DNA from: Anaerolineae bacterium
Lineage (GTDB): Bacteria; Chloroflexota; Anaerolineae; Promineifilales; Promineifilaceae
Length of the DNA stretch: 64,000 nt
Assembly: GCA_023384415.1 (NCBI GenBank)
Contig: JAHDWJ010000013.1
Coordinates: 56,066 to 120,065, forward strand
Direction: 5' to 3'
Below the pieces are notes generated by a model that had not been told where the DNA came from, made no database searches, and saw nothing but the letters and a program-made list of their open reading frames with translations. Below are positions 33,058-42,466 of this stretch, in pieces; within the stretch, counting starts at the first letter, position 1, and each line of letters starts with the position of its first letter. The position numbers and the translations under genes are program-made.

Positions 33058-34017
33058 ATGCAAATTTGTATTGTTGGGGTGGGAGCGATGGCCTGTCTCA
33101 TGGCCGCCCGGCTGTATGGGCAGGCGGAAGTGTGGCTGGTAGGGCATTGGCCAGCCCAAATTGCCGCGCTCCAGGCAGGTGGGCTAACCTGGTTAGAAAT
33201 GGAATCTGCCCCACAACAAAGCCGTACTATTCCTGTCACCCTGTTCGCGGCCGCGCCTGATACCCCGCTCCCCCCCGCTGACCTGGCCCTGGTGTTGGTT
33301 AAAAGTACCCAAACGGACGCCGCGGCCGCGACCCTGGCCCGCTGTCTGACCCCCAATGGGTTGGCCGTCACCTTGCAAAATGGGCTGGGCAATGTTGCCA
33401 GATTAGCCGCCGTCCTGGGCCAGGAGCGAGTTACTGGGGGCAGCAGTACCCAGGGGGCGATCATCGTGCGCCCTGGAGTGGCCCAACATACCGGCAATGG
33501 GCCCACCTATTTACCTGATCAAACAGGAACGCGGCCGCTGGCCGCCTTATTCAATCAGGCCGGTATGCCGACTTATTTACAAGAGAACCTGGACAGCCTG
33601 ATTTGGGGCAAACTGATCATCAATGCCGGGATCAACCCATTGACCGCTCTGCTGCGCCAGCCTAACGGATTCCTGGCTCACAATGATACCGCTCGCCTGC
33701 TTCTGGCTCGTGTGGTCACAGAAGCAGCCGCCGTCGCCCAGGCCAACGGCATCCCCTTGCCCTACCCAGACCCCATCGCCCAGACGCTAGAGGTGGCACG
33801 GGTTACAGCCGCCAACTATTCCTCAATGCTTCAAGATGTACAGCGCGGGGCCACAACGGAGATCGAAGCAATCACGGGGGCGATTATTTATCACGGCCAG
33901 CGCAGCCAGACCCTCACCCCCCTTAATACTATTCTTTACCAGTTAATCCAGAATGGGGCGCGGCCGCTGACGGTGGAAGCGTTGGCCAAGAGATTGGGAT
34001 ATTACGAGGCAGGATGA
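33058..34017 (+). CDS. panE: 2-dehydropantoate 2-reductase
   Basis: The 319-residue NADPH-dependent enzyme reduces ketopantoate to pantoate. It has the ApbA/PanE Rossmann start MQICIVGVGAMACLMAARL, the VLVKSTQTDAAAATLA region, QNGLGN, GGSSTQGAIIV and the C-terminal catalytic helix: KLIINAGINPLTALLRQPNG with the essential Lys and Asn. The ending SSMLQDVQRGATTEIEAITGAI carries the conserved S-S-M-L-Q-D. It is 44 bp after panB and carries four GCGGCCGC octamers, two of which encode short Ala runs. Confidence 0.93.
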   Translation: MQICIVGVGAMACLMAARLYGQAEVWLVGHWPAQIAALQAGGLTWLEMESAPQQSRTIPVTLFAAAPDTPLPPADLALVLVKSTQTDAAAATLARCLTPNGLAVTLQNGLGNVARLAAVLGQERVTGGSSTQGAIIVRPGVAQHTGNGPTYLPDQTGTRPLAALFNQAGMPTYLQENLDSLIWGKLIINAGINPLTALLRQPNGFLAHNDTARLLLARVVTEAAAVAQANGIPLPYPDPIAQTLEVARVTAANYSSMLQDVQRGATTEIEAITGAIIYHGQRSQTLTPLNTILYQLIQNGARPLTVEALAKRLGYYEAG

Positions 34018-34117
34018 TAACATTTCCGGCAGAAGATTCCCCCATAAAACGGGTGGGACAATATAGACAAACCTGCCTATGATAGGCTGCCCTATCATTA
34101 TGATTAAAAGTGGGATT

Positions 34118-34957
34118 ATGAAAGTCACAAATTCAATATCAGAATTACGACGGTGGCGTGGGCAAGAGGGGGCTGTTAGCTGGGGGCTGGTACCAACCAT
34201 GGGGTTTCTCCATGAAGGGCATCTCTCCCTGGTGCGCCAGGCACGGGTAGAAAATGATCGGGTAGCGGTCTCTATTTTCGTCAACCCAACCCAGTTCGCC
34301 CCTCACGAAGATTTGGCGACCTATCCCCGTAACCTGGAGCGGGACCTGGCTTTGTTGCAAGCAGAACAGGTGGACTTGATCTTTACTCCTGACGCGGCCG
34401 CGATCTATCCCTCTGGCTTCCAAACATACATCACCGTTGAGGAGTTGAGCCAACGGCTAGAAGGAGCTTCCCGTCCCGCCCATTTTCGCGGCGTAGCCAC
34501 AGTGGTAGCCAAGCTGTTCAACATTTTCCAGCCATCCCGCGCTTATTTCGGCCAAAAAGATGCCCAGCAAACGGTCATCATTCGGCAAATGGTGCGTGAT
34601 CTCAACTTCAATGTAGAAGTTGTGATTGGGCCAACGGTGCGGGAAGCGGATGGGCTGGCCCTGAGTTCTCGCAATCAATATCTGAACCTGGCCGAACGTG
34701 CGGCCGCGACCATTCTTTACCGTGCCCTGATGAAAGCCCAACACCGTTATAACCAGGGAGAACGGCAAGCTGCTGCCCTACGCCAGCTCATTTACGATAC
34801 CATCGCTCAGGAGCCATTGGCCAGGCTGGATTACGCCAGCGTCGCCGCCCAGGATAGTTTGCTAGAGTTAGAAACGGTCAATCAACCGGCACTGATCTCC
34901 CTGGCAGTGTTTATCGGGCGCACCCGGCTCATTGACAATATCCTGATTAATAGTTAA
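34118..34957 (+). CDS. panC: Pantothenate synthetase
   Basis: The 279-residue enzyme joins pantoate and beta-alanine with ATP. Class signatures: VPTMGFLHEGHLSLV (HIGH-like ATP site), VSIFVNPTQFAPHEDLATYPR, GASRPAHFRGVATVVAKLFN, RAYFGQKDAQQTVIIRQMVRDLN and DGLALSSRNQYL (KMSKS-like). The upstream-most frame begins at 34079, but ATG 34118 (MKVTNSISELRRW) fits family N-termini. panD is not in the window, so beta-alanine must come from elsewhere. Confidence 0.95.
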   Translation: MKVTNSISELRRWRGQEGAVSWGLVPTMGFLHEGHLSLVRQARVENDRVAVSIFVNPTQFAPHEDLATYPRNLERDLALLQAEQVDLIFTPDAAAIYPSGFQTYITVEELSQRLEGASRPAHFRGVATVVAKLFNIFQPSRAYFGQKDAQQTVIIRQMVRDLNFNVEVVIGPTVREADGLALSSRNQYLNLAERAAATILYRALMKAQHRYNQGERQAAALRQLIYDTIAQEPLARLDYASVAAQDSLLELETVNQPALISLAVFIGRTRLIDNILINS

Positions 34958-35028
34958 TTGATGAACTGGTGAATGGGTAAATGGTTAATGAACCATTCAA
35001 CAGTTCACCAACTCACCCCTATTCAATT

Positions 35029-35502
35029 ATGAATGAAATCATCATCCCTTTACAGGCCCGAAAACGGATTACCCTGGTGGCCCACGACAATATGAAAGAC
35101 GAGATGTTGCAGTGGAGCCACTTTAACCTGGGCAGCTTACAGCAGCACATTCTCTACGCCACCGGTACGACCGGCACCGTTTTAGAACGAGAGTTGGGGC
35201 TAACCATTCACAAACTGTTGAGCGGCCCCCTGGGGGGGGATCAGCAAATTGGGGCCAAGATTGCCGAGGGGGAAATTGACTGCCTCATCTTTTTTTGGGA
35301 TCCGCTAGAAGCCCAGCCACATGATCCTGATGTGAAAGCATTGCTCCGGTTGGCGGCGGTGTGGAATATCCCTGTTGCCACCAACCGGGCCACCGCCGAC
35401 TTCCTCATCTCATCGCCGCTGATGGGAATGGTTTATGAGCGCATTGTGCCCGATTACACCAGTTACCGGCAGCGGTCTATTTCCGTGAGCCGTCAGCGGT
35501 AA
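35029..35502 (+). CDS. mgsA: Methylglyoxal synthase
   Basis: The 157-residue enzyme converts dihydroxyacetone phosphate to methylglyoxal, a bypass of lower glycolysis. Motifs: [46 protein letters not shown] (with catalytic Asp residues), [21 protein letters not shown] and [15 protein letters not shown] 35029 (MNEIIIPLQ) is favoured over the in-frame 34981. It lies downstream of panC; the gap contains an AATGGTT-AATG-AACCATT hairpin at about 34980-34997. Confidence 0.93.
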   Translation: MNEIIIPLQARKRITLVAHDNMKDEMLQWSHFNLGSLQQHILYATGTTGTVLERELGLTIHKLLSGPLGGDQQIGAKIAEGEIDCLIFFWDPLEAQPHDPDVKALLRLAAVWNIPVATNRATADFLISSPLMGMVYERIVPDYTSYRQRSISVSRQR

Positions 35503-35516
35503 ACAACGAGCCGTGT

Positions 35517-36776
35517 CTAAAGCAGCTCTTCCACCACTGGCACCAGGGCAGGCTGGCGGCGGCGGTGGGGGTTTTGGGCGATGGCTTTCTCCACCTCTTC
35601 CATCCAGATACGGGGAAAGGTTTTAATGGCATCTGCCTGGGCAGACTGCACTTTCCACAGCATATCTTTTTCTTTGAGAATATCATCAAGTTGAATTTGG
35701 AGTTGGTGAAGCGTTTCCTGCACCTCTTTATCCTTGCGTGCGGCCGCGTTCCAATGCTGTTCCCCGTCCACTTCGGAATTTTTCCACCGTTTCTCATTAT
35801 CTACCAGGAAATTATCCCAGCGGGTTTGCATCCGCCCCAGCTCTACACGGGCCAACTCCGTCGTTTCCCGCTGCTGCTGCTCAATCTGCTTCTGCCAGGG
35901 GGAAAGGGACTGTACGGCCATGCGGGCTTCTTTGTATTGATCGGAAAACTTAATCCATTCGGCTCTGAATTGGTCTATCTGCGTTTTCTGGTCTTGCAGC
36001 ATCCGCTGCCACGCTTCTAATTTTTGATTTCGCTCATATTCACCCAACTGCACCTGTTCTGTCCACGTTTTTAACGATTGACGCATCTCTTCTTGTGTTT
36101 TAGCAAACCCTTCCACAGCTAATTCCGTCCGTTTTACCCCGCCCGCAGAGACATCCAGGCGGCTGTTAATGTCTTCAAAACGGCGTGTTACTTCATGGAT
36201 GGAAGTTTGTAACGTAGCAATGGTGCGGGCATTTTGCCGTTCGGTTTCTTCCAAATAAGTAACTGTGCGAGGGAAAGCTTCCATGCGGCCGCTTAGTTCC
36301 GTTACCCGGTTTTGCAGCACCCCAATCAGGTGGGCCAACCGCTCCTCTTCCGCCTCACGCAGCTGCATACTCTCCTTCAACCGGCTAATAGCCGCTATAT
36401 CCTTGTTAATTTGGGCGATCTCGCGCACCTGCATCTCATTTTCCACCCGGTGCATCCGCTCCATCTCTTCCAGGGCGGCAATTCGTTTCTTATCATATTG
36501 CTCAATCAGCCGCACCGTTTCATCGCGGAACTGTTGCAGCTTGGTATCTACCTGGGGCATACGGGCCAACTGGGCCACCAGCGTTGCCACCTGCCGCTCC
36601 AACTCCTGAATCCGCAAATCACGCCCTTGCAGATCTCTTTCTTGTAACAGCAGCCGTTGTTCTAATTCAGCAACCTTTTTGGCCCCATCACGTCGTTCCT
36701 GATCCAGCCAATCCAACCGGCTGATAATTTCACCGAGTTCTACCGCCTTCACGTTGTTATTGCGGTTTGTCATCAC
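35517..36776 (-). CDS. Long coiled-coil protein of unknown function
   Basis: The 419-residue protein is almost entirely helical, rich in Glu, Gln, Arg and Leu with heptad-like patterns from about residue 20 to 380 (EQRLLLQERDLQGRDLRIQELERQV and similar). No signal peptide, transmembrane helix or catalytic motif is visible. It may be a scaffold or cytoskeletal-type filament protein. It is convergent with mgsA (14-bp gap), and the SCP2 gene lies upstream on the same strand. GCGGCCGC occurs twice. I do not recognise a specific family. Confidence 0.7.
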   Translation of the reverse strand: MMTNRNNNVKAVELGEIISRLDWLDQERRDGAKKVAELEQRLLLQERDLQGRDLRIQELERQVATLVAQLARMPQVDTKLQQFRDETVRLIEQYDKKRIAALEEMERMHRVENEMQVREIAQINKDIAAISRLKESMQLREAEEERLAHLIGVLQNRVTELSGRMEAFPRTVTYLEETERQNARTIATLQTSIHEVTRRFEDINSRLDVSAGGVKRTELAVEGFAKTQEEMRQSLKTWTEQVQLGEYERNQKLEAWQRMLQDQKTQIDQFRAEWIKFSDQYKEARMAVQSLSPWQKQIEQQQRETTELARVELGRMQTRWDNFLVDNEKRWKNSEVDGEQHWNAAARKDKEVQETLHQLQIQLDDILKEKDMLWKVQSAQADAIKTFPRIWMEEVEKAIAQNPHRRRQPALVPVVEELL

Positions 36777-36908
36777 AACCTCCTACCAAAATTATGAAGG
36801 ATGAATTAGGAATTATGAGTTTCATCCCCCGTGAGTCTGTCTTGAGTTTACCAGGGCGTCTGGGTAAATTCTCCGCAATTCTCCAGATTTTGTAGTTTAC
36901 CCAGATAG

Positions 36909-37310
36909 TCAACCAATCCCCTGAGTCTGCAAAATTTGGGGATAGAGGGTCTGGCTTTGTCGAAAAAGATCGGCCAGGACGGTGGCTTTCCACACGGGGC
37001 CTTTGACGGTTAATTTGCCGCTGCCTAACGCCTTGGTCAAGGTTAGTTGCCCTAACAGAATGGCGTGTAGGCTATCCATAGTTAGGGCAATATCAATATC
37101 TGGTTTCAGGCTGTTACGGCCAAAATGGGTCTCTACCGGCGCCTGCCGGCCATTGATGATCAATTCCCCGGCTGGTTGGGTCAATTGTAAGCGAATGATG
37201 AGACGGGATTTGAGCAAGGGCGCGGCCGCGTTCGGGTCTTTCTGTTCAATTGCCGCAAACAACTGCCGGACACAGGCATAAAATTGGTCTATATCACGGT
37301 AAACAGGCAT
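36909..37310 (-). CDS. SCP2 sterol-transfer-like domain protein
   Basis: The 133-residue protein has the SCP2 plan: an N-terminal helix (VYRDIDQFYACVRQLFAAIEQKDP), beta-strands (LIIRLQLTQPAGELIINGRQ), then IDIALTMDSLHAILLGQLTLTKALGSGKLTVKG, with the family's G-K-L-x-V/I-x-G turn. SCP2 domains bind lipids or other hydrophobic ligands in the cytosol. Start at ATG 37310 (MPVYRDIDQF) follows GAAGG; the frame extends to 37406. It is divergent from the phasin-like gene at 37478. Confidence 0.75.
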   Translation of the reverse strand: MPVYRDIDQFYACVRQLFAAIEQKDPNAAAPLLKSRLIIRLQLTQPAGELIINGRQAPVETHFGRNSLKPDIDIALTMDSLHAILLGQLTLTKALGSGKLTVKGPVWKATVLADLFRQSQTLYPQILQTQGIG

Positions 37311-37395
37311 GAGCATATCCTTCAATCCAGACAATGATAAGGCGATTATATCCTTAACTAGAGTGACAACAACGGACTGCCGAATAAAAAACGTC

Positions 37396-37424
37396 TTGAC
37401 GCTCATAACGCATCGCGTTACAAT
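37396..37424 (+). promoter_or_regulatory. Promoter of the phasin-like gene
   Basis: TTGACG (37396-37401) and TACAAT (37419-37424) are separated by exactly 17 bp. The start codon is 54 bp downstream of the -10 box, with GAGGAA as ribosome binding site. Confidence 0.8.
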
Positions 37425-37477
37425 GCCCTGTCACTTGGCAACGCTGCAACTTTGCAACTTTTCTCGAGGAACCAATT

Positions 37478-37852
37478 ATGGACGATGTAACCATTGAAAT
37501 TCAGGATGAAACAAATGAAAGCGGCCGCAACCAGATGGTTGATCTAGCCCGCAAATTACTTCTAGCCGGGGTGGGTGCGGTAGCTCTGGCCCAAGATGAG
37601 GTAGAAGCGTTTGTCAACCGGCTTATTGAACGGGGTGAAATTGCCGAAAAAGATGGGCGCAAATTGATCACTGAAGTAATGGATCGACGGCGCAAACAGG
37701 TAGAAGAAGCCCAGACCGCGGCTAAAGAAGGGGTAGACAGCCGCCTCGAAGCCATTTTGCACCGGATGAACATCCCCACCAAATCCGATGTTACCGCCCT
37801 CAGCAACAAAATCGCAGCTTTGGCGCAGAAGGTTGACCAGATGCGTAAGTAA
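37478..37852 (+). CDS. Phasin-like helical protein
   Basis: The 124-residue protein is predicted entirely helical with a hydrophobic segment (LARKLLLAGVGAVALAQDEVEAFVNRLIERGEIAEKDGRKLI) followed by a coiled coil (ALSNKIAALAQKVDQM). This matches the polyhydroxyalkanoate granule-associated/phasin-like family (PhaF/PhaI type), whose members coat storage granules; no phaC is in the window, so another membrane- or lipid-associated role is possible. Neighbour SCP2 gene is divergent. Confidence 0.7.
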   Translation: MDDVTIEIQDETNESGRNQMVDLARKLLLAGVGAVALAQDEVEAFVNRLIERGEIAEKDGRKLITEVMDRRRKQVEEAQTAAKEGVDSRLEAILHRMNIPTKSDVTALSNKIAALAQKVDQMRK

Positions 37853-37899
37853 GGATGAAGGATATTCTTCATCCTTCATAATTCATCCTTCATCCCTCC

Positions 37900-39177
37900 A
37901 TGCGTATCCTCCATCTCCTGCATCAATATTTGCCTGAATATGTGGGGGGGACGGAGTTATATACGCAAACAGTCGCGGCCGCGCTCCAAACTAACCATTC
38001 TAACGCCATCTTTTACCGCCTCAGCCGAAACGGAGCAGGGCTGCACCAGCGGCAAGACCCAGACGGCCTCACCGTCTGGGCGGCCTGGCATGGGCGGGTC
38101 TCTCCAACCAGCCGCTTCCGGGCCACCTTCCGAGACCCGGCCATCCATCACGCTTTTACCCAGGTTTTAGATGATTTTCAGCCGGATGTTGTCCACGTGC
38201 AGCATCTCATGGGGCTGCCAGCGAGCCTGCTGAACGCCCTGCGCCAGCGGCGCATTCCCTATCTAGTTACGCTCCATGATTATTGGTGGTTGTGTGCCAA
38301 CGCCCAACTGCTGACCAATTATGATGAAACGGTGTGTGCGGGGCCACATTACTGGCTAAACTGCGGCCGCTGCGCCCTGGCTCGTGCTGGTAAAGGGGAT
38401 TCCCGCCTGCTGGGGGCCGGGTTGGCCCCACTGTTAGCTGCCAGAGAACGGTTACTGCGGCCGCATCTCCACCACGCCCATACCCTCATTGCCCCTACCC
38501 GGTTTGTGCAAACCATCTACCAACAAATGGGGCTGTCCCCAGAGCAGATCACGGTGCTGCCCCATGGAATTGAGTTACCGGTGGGCAGTGGGCAGTTAAT
38601 CGTGAGTAGTGAGCAGTCTCCAGTCTCCCCTTCTCTGCGCCTCTGTTACATTGGCGGGATAGCTCCACAGAAAGGCGTACATGTCCTGATTGAAGCGGTA
38701 AATGGGCTGCCGGAGGGGGTGGCATTGACGATTGGTGGGGATATGGAAACGTTTCCTGAGTACGCGGCCGCGCTCCGTACCCAGGCCACCCACCCCGGCA
38801 TCACCTTTTTGGGCCGTCTGAGCCGGGAGCAGGTGTGGCCGCAGCTGCGCCAGAGCGACGCCCTGGTTGTACCTACGTTGTGGTATGAAACGGCTTCCCT
38901 CATTGTGCAGGAAGCATTTGCCGTGGGCACACCGGTCATCGCTTCCCGGATAGGGGTCATGCCCGAACGTATTCAGGATGGGGTGGATGGGCGTTTATTT
39001 CCCGCAGGGGACGCGGCCGCGCTCCGGGCCATTCTTCTGGAGATGCTACACTCCCCCCACCATCTCCACACCCTGCGCCAGGGGATTCAACCCGTTTTCA
39101 CCGTCAGCGAGCATCTAACGGGGCTGGAGCGGGTGTATCAGTTAGCCGTGAGCAGTAGGCAGCCAACTGCTCACTGA
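37900..39177 (+). CDS. GT4-family glycosyltransferase
   Basis: The 425-residue enzyme has the GT-B plan with N-terminal acceptor domain (MRILHLLHQYLPEYVGGTELYTQTVAAAL, DVVHVQHLMGLPASLLNALR, HDYWWLC) and C-terminal donor domain (RLCYIGGIAPQKGVHVLIEAV, TIGGDMETFPEY, VTFLGRLSREQ-like ITFLGRLSREQV, VVPTLWYETASLIVQEAFAVGTPVIASRIG with the E-x7-E motif). It likely builds surface polysaccharide or glycolipid. Residues about 228-246 (GSGQLIVSSEQSPVS) are encoded by GTGAGTAGTGAGCAGTCTCC-like repeat text and the gene ends in another such segment, suggesting invasion by an intergenic repeat. It contains several GCGGCCGC sites. Confidence 0.85.
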   Translation: MRILHLLHQYLPEYVGGTELYTQTVAAALQTNHSNAIFYRLSRNGAGLHQRQDPDGLTVWAAWHGRVSPTSRFRATFRDPAIHHAFTQVLDDFQPDVVHVQHLMGLPASLLNALRQRRIPYLVTLHDYWWLCANAQLLTNYDETVCAGPHYWLNCGRCALARAGKGDSRLLGAGLAPLLAARERLLRPHLHHAHTLIAPTRFVQTIYQQMGLSPEQITVLPHGIELPVGSGQLIVSSEQSPVSPSLRLCYIGGIAPQKGVHVLIEAVNGLPEGVALTIGGDMETFPEYAAALRTQATHPGITFLGRLSREQVWPQLRQSDALVVPTLWYETASLIVQEAFAVGTPVIASRIGVMPERIQDGVDGRLFPAGDAAALRAILLEMLHSPHHLHTLRQGIQPVFTVSEHLTGLERVYQLAVSSRQPTAH

Positions 39178-39180
39178 TGA

Positions 39181-40131
39181 CTAAAGCCAGCCCAACGTCC
39201 GTATATCCTCACGGGGTTCGTCGAAGCTGCAGCTGCCAAAGGAGATGAGGGCAGATTGGCGGGCGGCCGCGATCTGTTCCGCCTTCACCTCATACACCTG
39301 CCAATGGAATCCCCGGGCGTCAAAGCAAAAATTTTCTGGCCGCTCATCTTGCAAAATAAGCTGGACGTGGGCCGAACGCAAACGAAGCGCATGAGCCAAA
39401 ATACCCGCCCCAAACAGGTTGACAAAGCCGTGCATCTTCGTACTGACTTCTTCCCGGTATTGGCGGATGGGATGGTGTAAGCCAGCCGTACATTTAAGCG
39501 GGACACCAGCATCCCGGCAGGCAATCAGCACGGCGGCTACCTGAGACACGGTAGGAAACTGTTCTGGAGTAACCCCACCAGTACGCAGTTTTAACCCCAC
39601 ACCTTCACCGGCAGCCGCTAATCCAGCCGTCGTCAAGGCCAGATTCTCCGGCCACTGGTGATCTAGTCGCAGTTCATAAAAAGCGGGCAGCTTCAGGACA
39701 GATTGAGCATCGTGGATCAGTTGGGTCAGCGCGGCCGCGTCCGGCAGCGGCGGCAGCTTTAACTCCACCTGGGCTACCTGGGCCTGCTCACCATGTGTAT
39801 CGTTAAAGGTCTGGATAGCGGCCGCATCTGTCTCCCAATTTGCCAGAAACTGCTCCGGCGACTCTCCCCCCTGCCCTACTACGGCTAACGTAAGGGGGCG
39901 GCCGCTCAGAAGATGGGGATGTTCGGCCAGAAGGGTAGTTAAATCAGCCAGGCGGCCGGCCCCAATCACAAAATGACCTAACATCCAGCTATCCAGAGAA
40001 TGCAGATAATGGTGATATTGGCTAATTGCCTCTGTCAAAGAGAGATTCGCGGGAGGGTACAGGCCCGCGTAATCAATCAGGCCAGCTAAAAAAGCAGTTA
40101 AGGAAGGGGGGGCAATTGGTTTGGGTTGCAT
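39181..40131 (-). CDS. Conserved protein of unknown function
   Basis: The 316-residue product begins MQPKPIAPPSLTAFLAGLIDYAGLYPPANLSLTEAISQY after AGGAGTGATG, and has an internal block KLRTGGVTPEQFP and VPLKCTAGLHHPIRQYR followed by MHGFVNLFGAGILAHAL. It reads like a conserved but uncharacterised TIM-barrel-like protein; the K-C-T-A-G-L-H-H-P segment suggests an active site. I do not recognise an enzyme family. No signal peptide. The longer upstream frame (to 40212) is not used as start. It is followed by the convergent GT4 gene with a 3-bp gap. Confidence 0.6.
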   Translation of the reverse strand: MQPKPIAPPSLTAFLAGLIDYAGLYPPANLSLTEAISQYHHYLHSLDSWMLGHFVIGAGRLADLTTLLAEHPHLLSGRPLTLAVVGQGGESPEQFLANWETDAAAIQTFNDTHGEQAQVAQVELKLPPLPDAAALTQLIHDAQSVLKLPAFYELRLDHQWPENLALTTAGLAAAGEGVGLKLRTGGVTPEQFPTVSQVAAVLIACRDAGVPLKCTAGLHHPIRQYREEVSTKMHGFVNLFGAGILAHALRLRSAHVQLILQDERPENFCFDARGFHWQVYEVKAEQIAAARQSALISFGSCSFDEPREDIRTLGWL

Positions 40132-40353
40132 AGCATCACTCCTACAAAAATAATTACAGAGACAAGGAATACAGATGGACAAAGAGAAGTTGCATTGAAC
40201 TTGCCAGATCATCTACCTAACCTGGACAAGCCAGAAAAGATTTATCCACAGATGTTACAGACACACAGATTTTTAAGCCAAGGGATACATATAGTGTACC
40301 AGCAATCATCAGGATTGTAGTCAGGGAAATGGATATGATTTTCTTCACCTTTT

Positions 40354-42426
40354 TCAGAGGCCAATGGGGCGAGCGATAAGGACGACAGAAGAGCGGGGTT
40401 GAGCGGTGTAGGTGAAAGCGGGATGGGGCGCGGCCGCGTCTGGGGTTACATAATCATCAGGAGACGGTAAAAAACTGTCCACCACCCGGTGCCACTGCTC
40501 TTGCGGGGATAGGGGGGGCAGTTCAAATTGGAGTGGCTGCCAATACGCATTTAGGAGAATATGAATCATCTCCCCACGCAGGGTATGGCGCAAAGTAAAC
40601 GCCAGACTGCGGGAATCATCCCCCCAATCTGGCCGATATAAATGAATGCCATGCCACTCCACATACGGCTCATCCCACTCCCGCTGCTGCAACAAATATT
40701 GCACCTGATGGAAAATCTCATACCGTTTATGGAAATCAATCAACCCGCGCACAAAACGCAGCAATCCAGCCTCTCGTTCAAGCAGCCGCCAATCAAACCA
40801 ACTCAGCTCATTGTCCTGGCAATAGGCATTGTTATTCCCCTGCTGTGAGCGGCGCACCTCATCCCCCATCAGCAGCATCGGCGTACCCTGAGAGACAAAC
40901 AGAATGGTCAGAAAATTTTTAATCTGGCGCAGACGCAGAGCCGCAACAGCAGGATCATCTGTCTCCCCTTCAATACCACAGTTCCAACTAAGGTTGTCGT
41001 TATGACCATCCCGGTTCCCTTCCCGGTTGTCCTGGTTATGTTTCTCATTGTAAGAAACCAGATCATTCAGGGTAAACCCATCATGACAGGTGACAAACTG
41101 CACACTTCGCTTGGTGTGCCGGTCAGGTTGGCGGTAAATATCCGGGCTGCCAAGAAGGCGCATCTTCAAGCGGTTGACAATCCCAGGATCACTTTTGACA
41201 AAGCGGCGCACATCATCCCGGTACTGCCCATTCCACTCACGAAATCGGTCGCCAATAAAAGAACCGACCTGGTACAACCCACCCGCATCCCACGCTTCGG
41301 CAATAATATCGCTGCCCGCCAATATCGGGTCTGATTCAATAGACCAGAGGATGGGGGGGCTGGCTAATGGTTCACCAAACTCACCTCGGGCCATTGTAGA
41401 GGCCAGGTCAAAACGGAAGCCATCTACATGCATCTCTGTGACCCAATATTGCAAACATTGGCTGATGAGGCGGCGGACGATGGAATGGTTGGCGTTGAGG
41501 GTGTTGCCGCAGCCACTGTAGTTGAGATAGCGGCCGCGCTTATTTGGGTCTAAGATGTAATACCCCTCATTTTCCAGACCACGAAAGGAAAGAGTGGGCC
41601 CTTTTTCATCCACCTCAGCCGTATGGTTAAAGACCACATCCAAAATGACCCGAATCCCGGCCTGGTGCAGGGCCTTGACCATATCACGAAACTCATCCAC
41701 CGGGCCAAGGGGATCACGACGGCTGCTGTACCCACTGTGGGGAGCAAAAAAAGCGATGGGGCTGTATCCCCAATAGTTGGTGAGGCCGCCATAGGCATCT
41801 TGTTCATCAAACTCATGGATGGGCAGCAGCTCAACGGTGGTGATGCCTAAACTTTGCAGGTAAGGGATTTTTTCGATGAGGCCGGCATAGGTGCCTCGTT
41901 GCTCTGGGGGCAGCCCGGAGCTGGGATGCCGGGTAAAACCGCCGACGTGCATTTCGTAAATGATCGCCTCACCCCCGTTGCCCAAAGGTTTATCCCCGTG
42001 CCAATCATATGGGCGGGTGTCTACCACGACCCCTTTGAGGGCGGTGGTGCAGTTATCTCCTGGGACCGCGGCCGCGGCCCGATCATATTGTTCCCGCCCA
42101 ACCACCGCCCTGGCGTAAGGGTCTAGCAATACCTTTTTGCCATCATACCAATACCCCTGCTCTGGGGCATACCGGCCATGAGCGCGGTAAGCATAAATTT
42201 GCCCTGCCCTAAGGCCAGACACAAAAACATGCCAGTAATAGAATGTTTTGTTTTTCAGCGGATCCAGGGGGATGATACGTGTTGGTCGGGTGAGATCATT
42301 ATCGGCAAAGAGGAGCAGTTCGATAGCGGCCGCGTGCTGGCTAAACAGGGCAAAATTAACCCCACCTTCCACCACCGTCGCCCCTAAAGGGTAACTTCGT
42401 CCGGGCAAAAAATCATTCATCATCAA
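40354..42426 (-). CDS. glgX: Glycogen debranching enzyme GlgX
   Basis: The 690-residue protein has an N-terminal CBM48 domain (GRSYPLGATVVEGGVNFALFSQHA), then the GH13 barrel: VILDVVFNHTAEVDEKGP (region I), GFRFDLASTMARGEFG (region II, catalytic Asp), IIAEAWDAGG (region III, catalytic Glu) and FVTCHDGFTLNDLVSYNEKHN (region IV). The isoamylase/GlgX signature is complete. It cleaves alpha-1,6 branches of glycogen. Three GCGGCCGC sites are present. Confidence 0.93.
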   Translation of the reverse strand: MMMNDFLPGRSYPLGATVVEGGVNFALFSQHAAAIELLLFADNDLTRPTRIIPLDPLKNKTFYYWHVFVSGLRAGQIYAYRAHGRYAPEQGYWYDGKKVLLDPYARAVVGREQYDRAAAAVPGDNCTTALKGVVVDTRPYDWHGDKPLGNGGEAIIYEMHVGGFTRHPSSGLPPEQRGTYAGLIEKIPYLQSLGITTVELLPIHEFDEQDAYGGLTNYWGYSPIAFFAPHSGYSSRRDPLGPVDEFRDMVKALHQAGIRVILDVVFNHTAEVDEKGPTLSFRGLENEGYYILDPNKRGRYLNYSGCGNTLNANHSIVRRLISQCLQYWVTEMHVDGFRFDLASTMARGEFGEPLASPPILWSIESDPILAGSDIIAEAWDAGGLYQVGSFIGDRFREWNGQYRDDVRRFVKSDPGIVNRLKMRLLGSPDIYRQPDRHTKRSVQFVTCHDGFTLNDLVSYNEKHNQDNREGNRDGHNDNLSWNCGIEGETDDPAVAALRLRQIKNFLTILFVSQGTPMLLMGDEVRRSQQGNNNAYCQDNELSWFDWRLLEREAGLLRFVRGLIDFHKRYEIFHQVQYLLQQREWDEPYVEWHGIHLYRPDWGDDSRSLAFTLRHTLRGEMIHILLNAYWQPLQFELPPLSPQEQWHRVVDSFLPSPDDYVTPDAAAPHPAFTYTAQPRSSVVLIARPIGL

Positions 42427-42466
42427 TTAGCGATCTTCGTGTCTTAGTGATAAAAAATCTCTTTAC

